Source: Oegoconia quadripuncta
Taxonomy: Eukaryota; Arthropoda; Insecta; Lepidoptera; Autostichidae
DNA length: 64,000 nt
Assembly: GCA_949316235.1 (NCBI GenBank)
Contig: OX438749.1
Coordinates: 8,512,914-8,576,913 of the forward strand
Reading direction: 5' to 3'
Made by a program: the position numbers and the translations under genes
In this document: positions 13,478-27,700 of the stretch, piece after piece
How the letters are laid out: each line of letters opens with the position of its first letter
Position numbering within the stretch: the first letter of the stretch is position 1
Notes under the pieces: generated by a model
The model's database searches: none
What the model was told of the DNA's origin: nothing
What the model saw: the letters and a program-made list of their open reading frames with translations, nothing else

Positions 13478-14092
13478 GGCCGACAAGCTTCTTGCGGCCG
13501 ATCAACATCCACAGATAAAAAATATTTATAGAGGTGCCATACAAAGGCGAACTACGAACATAATCCAGCGATTATGTTCGCACTGAGAATTCGGTATAAA
13601 ATATCTAAAGGCGAACTTATCCCTAAAAGAGATGTCATAGCATTCTTTCTATTAATTTGGATTTTCTCACGGATTTTATTCTATTTGAGAAAATACTGTG
13701 AGGAGGGGCTAGCTGTCTTTTGGAGTTTCTAGAAATCGTATACTACACCACCGCTCGAGAGAGTCGATCTTTATTTGTTTATGGTAAGTAAAACTTTTTC
13801 GGTAATAGTCTACAACGTCATCTATAAATCTATGGTTTAATGGTAGGTTTTCGTCGTTTCCTTTTCGTTGGTTTCGTTCCGAATCACTTGTGAAATAGAT
13901 TGTTTTGTTTTGTGATTCGAATAGAATTTATGTCTAAATTTTTCATCAAAACATAATGTTTTCGTGTACCATATCAATATGTGCTCATAATCGTGATAAC
14001 TCTACGTACGTTTTGTGATCTACAAGCAATAGAAGTGATATTTTCCCACATACAATTATGGTTAACTGACGTTAGTCTGTGCATCCTCAATT
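13478..14092 (+). promoter_or_regulatory. Presumed promoter and 5' untranslated region of Pkn
   Basis: This sequence lies between the tandem repeat and the Pkn start codon. A good donor-like site (ATGGTAAGTAAAAC at 13779-13792) suggests that a non-coding first exon ends near 13780. No TATA box or other element is clear enough to call. Confidence 0.35.
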
Positions 14093-17821
<3,729 letters not shown>

Positions 17822-20249
17822 ACTGAGAATATGCCAAAAGCATAACTTTTCAATAAATTAGCAATTTATTTAATTCTAAACAATAAACCCCCATTGCCTT
17901 ACAAAACCGTGAGAAATTCTGTATTTTGATAAGTGTTATTATCATCTAACAATAGAGTGTCTAATGTAGATTCTCGTTATCTTGTATTTAATGCAGTTAA
18001 ATGCAATATTTTATAATAATAAATTTGTAATTTAATATCATAAGTTTTAAATAGTGCTAATGTTTATTTTTTTTAAATATCGTGTTATAGATTTATATAA
18101 TGATGTAGTTATGAAATTGGTTAACTTAGTAATTATTAAGTGAAGGCGTGTCAAATCATATTACGTTTTCAGTCAATTGTTTACTTATTCAGTGAAATAA
18201 AGATATCATAACTTTTAGGATTTTTTTTCAGTCTTGAAAAAACAACCTTTCAATGACCTAAGTTTTGTTTTGCAGATACGTATAATGTTGACATACTTAG
18301 AGAAGTTTTAACTGCAGATCATGTTTTAACAAAAATAAATAAAACACTTGTTGGAATCGTAATAATTCATACTTGGGTTCTTATACATTGTTACATTCTG
18401 AAAATGTGAATAAAAATGAGCATAATAAATCTGGAATTGATTATTGTTGACCAACCAAGGACAATAATCAACATCTTTTATTTACAATTCTTGCATTTCG
18501 TGAGCATTATATTTTTTTAAATTTACAAATACAATATACAAGAAAAAAGCCTCCTTAGATTATGTATGACCATGAGAATATAAATGGTAAAGCCTGAATG
18601 GAAATATAAATTTTTCACAATTTATTCTGTATATACTAATAATTACACACATACAATACAGCACATTAAACAGGATATTTGCTTTACAATTTTAAAATAT
18701 ATTAAGTCAACAAGAGTATTTGCCTAATTTCCATTACAATTCAAATTAAAAACATACCAATTACCATTCAATTGACTATAAACATTAAATTCCAATATCG
18801 TCCTAATTAGCCCACTAACCAGTCAGGTGTAGTTAGGGTTACTAAAGGTCAGTGTTTTTGGGTTCTTGTCAGGATTCTGGTCAGAAATCGAAATACATAT
18901 TTATTATTTGATTACTAACACCACTAAGGGATTTTTGACATTTACAATGTCAGTATCATTTAAGCCCTGGAAAGGGATGAAATTACTGGGTTACAGAAAA
19001 AGAATCTGGCTAATTGAATTATGTTCATATTATTTATTTATTGAGTTTATACTTGTTTATGGCCTATAGTAGGTCGGACAAGAGATTGAGCCAAGAAAGT
19101 TGTTAGCGAATTAAAGTAAATTTACCCTTCAAGCCATTCGTCTCTGGAACTCCCTACCCAAGTCCATCAGACGAGCTCAAACTTTGAATGCTTTCAAAGT
19201 CGCCGTCAAGGAGCATTTCCTGGTGCTTTAATCTGTGTTCTCTTCTTAGCTTCTCTCTATACCTTAGCACAATCCTGTTGTTGCTTATTATTATTATTTT
19301 ATATATCAATAAATATTTATTTAGTACACCTAAATATTTACGTTTGTATTTTGTTGCTATTTTATAAATGTTATGTTTAAGTAGGTATATTTGTCTATTG
19401 ATCTATGTATGTATGTGTATGAAAATATATGAAATTTATTCACGTAGTTTGTATCTGCTTCCCTATTTAATACCGCACAACCCACCTATTTCAAATGTAC
19501 TGTCCTTATACCCAAAGGTTGCCTGGAAGAGATCGCTTTTAGTGATAAGGTCGCCAAATTGTACATTCTATTCTTCCCACTTTTCTGAAACTGTATTTTC
19601 TTATCTCTTGTGCAATAAAGTGTATTTGTTTTGTATTGTAAATTAAAATTCGGCACTAGTAAGTAAGCATACCACCAGGGCTTGAAGGATCGAAACGTTG
19701 CTTGAATGAACGACCGCATACCAGTCTGGGAGTTAGCTGTTAATGCTGGTGCATGTCTGTGTCACAGTGTTGAAAACGTTCACAGTGTAAGTTCTATTGT
19801 TATTCAGGCATTGATTTATTAGTAACATAAACAAATGTATGACATAATCTTCGGCACATAATCAACTTAACATATTATGGTGAACCCCCCCCCACACAAA
19901 AACAAATAAGTACTTGAAACAACACATGGTTGTTTGTAACATTATTGCATGCACCTGCTTATATTTTGTAACAAGATTTTCCAGTTTTACATGATAACCC
20001 TAGGTTAGAGTAGTATGCTAAAACTCGCAACATTATCCAAAAACCTTTGTAAAAATAAATTTATTCTCTAAATCTTGTCTTGTTGCTTTTTGGTGATCAA
20101 ATAAAATGGTGCTGAATAAATGTTAGGGGGCATTTACATGAATCAGAATGTCGGAATTAGAAGTACACACTGTTCACTCTACAAATATTATGTACACATT
20201 TCACACACAGCCAAGTCTAATAAAACTGCGAGACACATGTGGAGGAAGC
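17822..20249. other. Convergent 3' intergenic region containing a LINE 3' end
   Basis: It holds the 3' end of Pkn (AATAAA 17852-17857) and, from the right, that of the insomniac orthologue (minus-strand AATAAA at 20065-20060). The middle is AT-rich and contains the truncated LINE at 19125-19650, described separately. A run of ten C lies near 19885-19895. Nothing else is supported. Confidence 0.5.
19125..19650 (+). mobile_element. 5'-truncated non-LTR retrotransposon: last codons of ORF2 plus 3' UTR
   Basis: The frame at 19129-19231 encodes QAIRLWNSLPKSIRRAQ followed by a short tail and a stop. This is the standard C-terminus of ORF2 in Jockey/CR1-like LINEs (the 'LWNSLP' motif). About 400 bases of 3' UTR follow, with GGTTGCCTGGAAGAGATCGC and ending TGTGCAATAAAGTGTATT. 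The last ~180 bases recur in inverted orientation at 51056-51230, confirming an interspersed 3' end. Confidence 0.75.
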
Positions 20250-21002
20250 TCACATCCGCGATCCTTTCTGCTGGAGTACCTTGGCACGGTCTGTTGGTTC
20301 CACATCATTGCTATTGAGGGAACTACCACATTCTCGACTGACAACACATAGGAATTCAGCATGTTCATCATTACCATAGTTATATTGGGAGCCAATGTTA
20401 ATCAATTGTTCGAACTTCCATCCATCGGACATTGTCGAGACCATTTGCGTCAGCTCTTCCTCATGGAACTGCAACACCCTATAGACATGCTTCTTGGAAT
20501 CTTTCAATGGTCTTCTTTCTCTTAGACATATTCTTTCCTTAACTAATCTTATGAGCTCGGTAATATTATAAAATTCTGCCTCCTCTAACACCCCCTCTTC
20601 AGCGATGTCATTGTTGATAACCAGTTTACCGTGTCGGAGATAATTGAGCACTGGCGAAAAGTAGGTGGGATCTCTGTCTATTAAATAGGCACCGGTCTCG
20701 TCCTGGAAGTAATATAATTACAATTGACTTTGGAATTAAACGAAAACGGAAAATCTCATTTGCATATAAAACGACGTTGTAAAATTCTACAAAGTACGAA
20801 CCCTGTCCGAAATCAAGTCGCTGTCCTCTTGAACTAATCGATACAAAAATGAATTAGGATCCCTAGATAACGTAGTTTTAGTAGTCAGGAAATACGTTCC
20901 TCCGACGTTTAGTTTTACCCACTGCTTACTACTCCGTCTTTCACTGTTAAATTTTTGTATATTTTCTTTAGAAAAATCGCCATCTCCTACTCCCTCCGCC
21001 AT
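20250..21002 (-). CDS. inc: Insomniac / KCTD5-family BTB adaptor of Cullin-3 (217 aa)
   Basis: Two exons, 21002-20802 and 20702-20250, are joined in phase 0 (R|D). The T1-type BTB domain runs from about 28 to 125: [20 protein letters not shown], then [14 protein letters not shown] and [12 protein letters not shown]. The KCTD2/5/17-specific C-terminal part has [30 protein letters not shown] and the terminal QQKGSRM. Vertebrate KCTD5 ends the same way, which supports this stop codon. In the family the protein forms a pentamer and recruits substrates to a Cullin-3 ubiquitin ligase; in Drosophila insomniac promotes sleep. The start ATG lies only ~30 bases from a repeat that fills most of the interval to the divergent Sap130 gene, so its transcription start is probably in or next to repeat-derived DNA. 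A minus-strand AATAAA is at 20065-20060. Confidence 0.94.
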
Positions 21003-21029
21003 GGCGTACCATAAATATATTTTTTAGTT

Positions 21030-21545
21030 TATTCTCCTACAATGTTGGACAACAAAGGGATCTGAGCCCATACAGCCTAGTCTTCCATCGTTTTCCTTCT
21101 GTATTCAGTAAATCTTCATAATGGCAGAATATTGTTCAGCAAAAATCAGTGATGGTGTACAAGTGAAGAGAAATATAAATTAAAGTGCATAACGAAGCTT
21201 TAGGGTTTCCACCAGAAGCCGCCAAAATTTTTCGTAAAGCTTTCTGCCACTTTACTGAAGAATGGCTTGACGACTAGACTCTGTGTACGCCAAGTATACG
21301 ACGAATGACTTGTTATGATGACTGAGACTGACTTCACTAAAGTAAATTACATGGCTGTATGGCTTAGAGAAAGTAAATATTCTCATCTCTGGTAACACCG
21401 CGTAATCAATGTACTTTGTTTCTCTCCCTTACGGGTATACGCCAAATGGCAACTCTAGTTGTTACTTTCTCTAAACTGTATGGGCTTAGATCACTTTGCC
21501 TTCTCCGAGAGGAATGAATTGAAATAAAAAAAACGAAAAAAAAAC
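21030..21545. repeat. Rearranged copy of the ~400-bp repeat in the inc/Sap130 divergent interval
   Basis: The left edge has the family head in plus orientation (AAAGGGATCTGAGCCCATAC). From about 21120 the sequence is the family in reverse orientation (ATGGCAGAATATTG, GAAGCCGCCAAAA, TGTACGCCAAGTATACGACG). Another reverse-oriented head, TGGGCTTAGATCACTTTGCC, closes it near 21480-21510. The copy therefore has inverted ends, unlike the other loci. Confidence 0.7.
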
Positions 21546-21708
21546 TTACGTTTTCACAATTCTGTGTTTGGTTTTGGTGGTTTTAGTTCCCATATTTTTA
21601 AATTTTCGATTGAAATGCGGAAGACATTACTTCTAACGTTACGTGTAAATGGTAAACTGTAACCGTATCATGTTGCTTTAGAAGAATCTGCTAGTATAGT
21701 GTGTCATA

Positions 21709-24700
21709 ATGAGCAGCAATTTAGAGAGTGATAGGTCGATCACAACAAGCAAAATGTATCCTATAGACTTAGCACCGCAAAAAATTACTATCGTCAAGAG
21801 TGTTTCCAATACAGAGGTGAAAATGGCGCATCTTATTCCGGGCCAGCAGAAAACTACAGCTGCAGGTCAAATTATTACTCATACTGGCCCTGTAGGCTTA
21901 ATGCGTCCGACTGCACAAATTCTGTCTCCTGGCGTCTCTTCTCAGGTATTTCTTATCTCTCTCATCTCACAACCAACCAGATTACAATGTTACAGATTTC
22001 TATCCTCTCACATACTGTTCTGCTGCATTTGCTTTTGATAGATAAACATATAATTTGATTTGTGTAGTAAGAACCACATCATTATATTGTATATTTCATA
22101 GGGTTTATTACACGTTTCATTATTGCAATGAGAAAAATGATCTCATGTATAGCTCGGCCTTTAGGGCAGGAAAATTTGTTATTCCTGATAACCTAAAAAT
22201 AAATAGAATTCCAATGTTAAACATATCACTAATCAGAAGTGCAACCTCGGTCAGTGTCAAAGAGGCGCAAAAAGAAACTGTTGGCACTGCTAAGGTGATC
22301 AGTGCCTTACTCGCCAAATGACACTGGCGGACTTTTTATTTTTTTTGTATTCCTAATCAGGACTCTGAGAAATCTTTGTTTTTAATAAATGCCTTATGTA
22401 TTTTCAACAGAATACACATTATCGTCCCATACTTCATAGCCTTTAATTTATTCCTGTAGATACACAATTGTCATTTGAAAAATAGAGTTGTGAAAACAGG
22501 CAGAATCTAGTCATCAGTCAGTCAGTCAGCACTCTAGGGTTTCAGAGTGAGGCAAGCCCAAAAAATTTGTTTGATGAATGATTTGTGGTTTTTACACAGT
22601 TAATGAGGTTAAATACATCTTGTTGCCTCTTTCCTCTTCAATCTGTAAGATCATATGCAATTGACTGTGGCATAGATCGTCATGAATGGTGTAGGCAGTT
22701 ACATACCTATTTCAAATATTTCCTATACTGCTTAAATATAGAGCAATAAAGTTTGAAGTATAATAATATAAGATAAGTAAGAATATTGAGTACTGTAAGA
22801 CATGCCGGGCTTCTCAGCTTATATAAAGTTACCGCCACTGGCTCACTCCTTACTTTTAACTTTTGAAATATTGTTTGAATTATTATAGCAAGTTCCACAT
22901 TTAAATCAAAATTTTGTACACAAATGTTATATCTCCAGGAATATATGGTCGAAATAAATGGCTAAATGACCACAACTTTTGTTTTTCAGCCTCAAATGAT
23001 TGTGAGCGGGTCCCCAATATTGCAGGGCACAACACAGATTGTCAGCCAAGGCTCCCAGTTGATGGGTCCAAGCTCCCAGATAATATCCCAGCCACAATTG
23101 ATCAATTCTAGTGGCCAGATCATTGGTCCAGGCACTCAGATCATAAGCCAAGGAACACAATTATCTGTTCAAGTTTCAAGCTCTAATAATACAGGTTCTA
23201 ATAATGTTCAAGTGAGTGTACCATCCTCTGGCACTGGTGCTCAGGTGCTGAGCGTTGGGGGGATTGTGAGCGGAGCTCAGGGATTGGTTAGTGCCACAGG
23301 CAATTTAGTTGTCAGCTCACCTGTTCGCACTTTGCCTCCAAGTGTTCGAGTTCTGCCACCTTTACCTCACCATAATACTAGGCCAGGTAAGTTTGGTTTT
23401 GTACTTTACCCATTGTAATCTTTTTGATGCCAAAAGTATTAAAAAAATTTAAGTTCTTAGTGGTGTCGATTCTGGCGTGCAATCACTAAACTAACCTAAA
23501 TCTAAAAATTTATTTATTTTCAATAATGTGCTATTCTGAAATACATCTATCGCTAAATTTAGAGATGGTTTTGACATATCTTAAGGACGCCTAAATTGAA
23601 TTGATGTACTGTATTGCCATTATCAAAATCAGATATTTTTCTTAAGAACAGGCTTTTTAAATGTTTGTTAATCAAGAGACCTACTAAGCCACCACCCATA
23701 ATTCTCTATGGGATAGAAGAAGTGGACAAGTTAACTGAACCGTTGGTAACTGTTGTGAACAAAACGCAGTTCATATACAAGATTATTAAACAAAACTAGA
23801 TGAGGATCAACTGCACCGATGTAGACGTCTACAAAAAAGTCATTGGAGCAGTCCGTGAAAATGGGTTTACTTTATTTTACATTTAATAGGAAGGATGAGC
23901 GAAACTTCAGAATTGTGCTTAGAAATCTGCACCCCACAACTCCAGTCAACATAATCAAAGAAACCTTGGAGAGTACAAGAAACACTGTAGCTGGTGAAAT
24001 AATGGACACGAGTACAAACCCACATCTACCTTCTTCACTAACCTCCTACCAGGCCCCAACAATAAGGCAGCTCAAGACTACAAATATATTTGACAATGCC
24101 AGGCCAGTTATGCAGATTAGTAATAAATGACAAATTCAACATAAAAATACCTGCTGAACAATTGACAACAAATAATGCTATAGAAATAACGCTTCAGAGA
24201 AGTTCAATCTTATCTTACAATAAATGAGCACCCTAATTGGTGTCATAACAACACTGATAAACAAGACATTAAAGTGACTGTACTGAAGATGGCCTCTTGG
24301 AACATAGACGGATTGGCTCCTAATAAGGATGAATATAAAATTATCTTAAATTTCAAACTTCCCCACTTGTCATCAGTTTTCTCTGGGGAAGCACTGGCTG
24401 TCTTAGAAGCCATATTATATGCCGAGTCGCATTCCCTGTCTAATTCCGTAATCTTCTCTGATTCTTTAAGCTGTCTTCAATCCATTTCTGGTAATCCCTT
24501 CCAGCATAAACTTAATTTTCCTATCATCTTCCATATCCGAGAAGCTCTTTGGAGATGCCAACCCAAACATATTAACATTGTAGTGGCTTGGGTCCCCAGC
24601 CATAGTGGTATTCTGGGAAACGAGACTGTGGACCAGTGTGCTAAATTAGCTATTAATACTGGATCTCTTGAACACTACAAGCTCTACTCCCACGACCTTG

Positions 24701-27700
24701 GCGCTTCAGCCAAGACCCATTTAATGAGGGATTGGGGTTTGGAGTGGTCAATCTCCAAACAAAGCAAAGGCAAGCACAATGGAGAAATTCAACCATCTAT
24801 CCCCACAAAACCATGGTTTTTCAAATTCCCCCTGTTAGATAAAAGGACATGCTCTACAATCTGCCGCCTAAGACTTGGCCATGTCTGTACACCGGTTCAT
24901 CTCCATAAACTTAGGATTAGGGATAATTCCATATGTGAATGTGGACTAGATGAAGGCACTCTAGACCATATATTCTTCACCTGCCCCAAAAATAAAGTTT
25001 CCTTGTATGACGTACTTCCCCCTGCCGATTTCCCTCGTCCTATTATATTTAAATCTCTCCTTACATATTCGTTTATAAACTCTCCTATTATTCCTATTTT
25101 ATCTAAATTTATTACAATTAACAATATAAAACTATAACAACTAACAAATTGTGATCGTCCTTGAGTTGTTGTTTGTTTTAGATACGCAGTGTGTCAGCGA
25201 ATACCGTTCTTTGGCTAAACATACACTAGCCTCTTCAAACACCAGTATTTGGCAGAATTACTACAAAGTAGTAGTTGCCATTAAAATAAAAAGTGAAGTG
25301 AAGGATGAAGTTGAGATTTTTCTTCAACTATGTGACATTGATATTCTATTAATTTCTGAATCCCACCTCACAAAGAATTTGCTAAATGAATCACTGGAAC
25401 TTAAGATAGCCCTGAAAACAGAAAGCGACATCAACAACGCTGCTGAAAGTTTCATGACCAGTGTTCAGAACGCTTGTTGGCAGAGCACCCCTGAGGATAC
25501 AAACCCCTCTCCAGGGCAAAAAATTAAACAGAAAATACTAGACAAAAGATGGCTACGTAGGATATGGCAAGCCGATAAAACCGCCTTAAATAGAGCTATA
25601 CGAGAACTGCATAATATCATAGCTGAAGCCAGAAATACAACCCTGTAAAACTATTTGGAGGCACTCACTGCCACAAGCGCAACGAACTGCTCACTGTGGC
25701 GGGCATGTAAGGACCACAATCGACCGTGTGCATCAGAATGACGGGTGTACGTCAAAAAACAGTAATTCTATAGGCATGAAAGCAATGTTCTAGCAATGTG
25801 AGGAATGTGCGTAAAATTTAAAGCAATGTGCTTTTATAAAATTAGAGTTATTTCAAAAAGTTAGTGAGCCGCCAACCTGATATCAGAATGACGGGTGTAT
25901 TTTAAATCTGAGCAAATTACTCACTTTCTAAATATGAAAACCCTAGCGTAGCAATGTTCCAGCAATGTGCTCGAACTTACTAAAAGTAGAATGAGATGTG
26001 GCGAAAGGTTTAAAAGTTATTTTGAAAACTAAAATTGTATATTTGAACGCCTGCTTATTTTGTACCGGCAATCACGATGAAATGTATAAGGGAAAATTTA
26101 AAGCACAGGTTTGCTGCAGTGCAGTGCATATACCTAACTATTTCCTCATTTTCCTTTTATTATTAATAACATGTATAATTGTATGTACCTATACTTAGTA
26201 AGGTTATTTATAAAACATGTTTGATGTATCATAGAAGCGAAATAATAGGTCTTTACCTATGAAATTGCCGTTCTGCAGTACTAGCCATTTCAAATCAAAA
26301 TAATTTTTGTTTGGCTAAGAATTCTAATTTCAAATTAATTTTATTTTTAAAACATGGAATTCTTTTTCCACAAATAGTCATTTGTTTATTGATTAGTGTT
26401 ACATTTTCATCGCATTTCAATCTTTTTCGTCTTTATGGATACGTTAAAAATTCGAGTAATTATGGAATATGGGTACAGTCGTGACAGCAAAGCGGCACGA
26501 GCGGCACGCAACATCAACGACGTTTACGGAGCTAACACTACAAACCAACGCACCACCTTTGCTCGCTTCCGTTCTGGGAATTTCGACCTGAAAAATGAAC
26601 CTCGCGGTCGTCCGAAGAGTTTGGTCGACAATGACGAATTAAAGGCGATTGTGGAAGCTGATGATACACAATCTACGGCTGAATTAGCACCAGCTTTCGA
26701 TAGCGTCCAAACAATATTGGTCCATTTGCGTCACATTGGCAAGGTAAAAAAGCTTGACAAATGGGTGCTCCACGAACTCAATCATCACCAGTCCGAAGTA
26801 CGCATCGAGACGTGCCTTGCACTGTTCAACAGACACACAAATGAAGGAATTTTGAACCGCATTGTTACCTGCGATGAAAAATGGATTCTGTTTGATAACC
26901 GCAAGCGCTCAGCAAGTTGGTTGGATCCTGGTTCAGCACCTAAACAATGGCCTAAACGAAAACTTACCCCTAGAAAAGTGATGGTCACTGTTTGGTGGTC
27001 TAGCGCCGGTGTGATTCATCACAGCTTCTTACCAAACGGGATGAGCATTACTGCAGATGTGTACTGTGAAGAACTGAACACATTGATGGAGAAGCTGACA
27101 CGTCTCCAACCAGCATTAGTCAATCGCTCCTCTCCGCTGCTCCTGCACGACAACGCGCGACCTCATACTGCACAGCAGACGGTCTCCAAGTTGCAAGAAC
27201 TGGGGTTGGAAACTCTCCGTCATCCGCCCTACTCACCAGACCTTGCGCCTACAGACTACTACTTTTTCCAGAATTTGGATAACTTCTTGGCAGGAAAAAA
27301 ATTCAATACCCGAGAGGCAGTACAAAATGCCTTTGAAGAATTTGTTGCCTCCCGTCCAGCTGATTTCTTTAAGAAGGGCATCAATAAACTGCCACTGCGT
27401 TGGCAAAGATGCATTGATTGCATGGGTGATTACTTCGTTTAATAAAAATAAAAAATCATTAAAAAAAATTCGTTAAAATTTTTTCATACAAAACGGCCAT
27501 TTCATAGGTAAAGACCTAATAACTATATCTACATACTATAATAGTAAAGTATAGGTACATACAATTATACATGTTATTAATAATAAAAGGAAAATGAGGA
27601 AATAGTTAGGTATATGCATTGCACTGCAGCAAACCTGTGCTTTAAATTTTCCCTTATACATTTCATCGTGATTGCCGGTACAAAATAAGCAGGCGTTCAA

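Noticed and set aside
22055..22321. An 88-codon frame in Sap130 intron 1
   Set aside because: No domain is recognised and there is no splice site pair in the needed phase. Exons 1 and 2 join in phase 0 without it.
25998..26198. A 66-codon frame with a hydrophobic end, present nearly identically on the opposite strand at 27745-27536
   Set aside because: The two copies are the two arms of the foldback palindrome, so identity follows from the inverted repeat and is not evidence of coding. No homologue or regulatory context is recognised.
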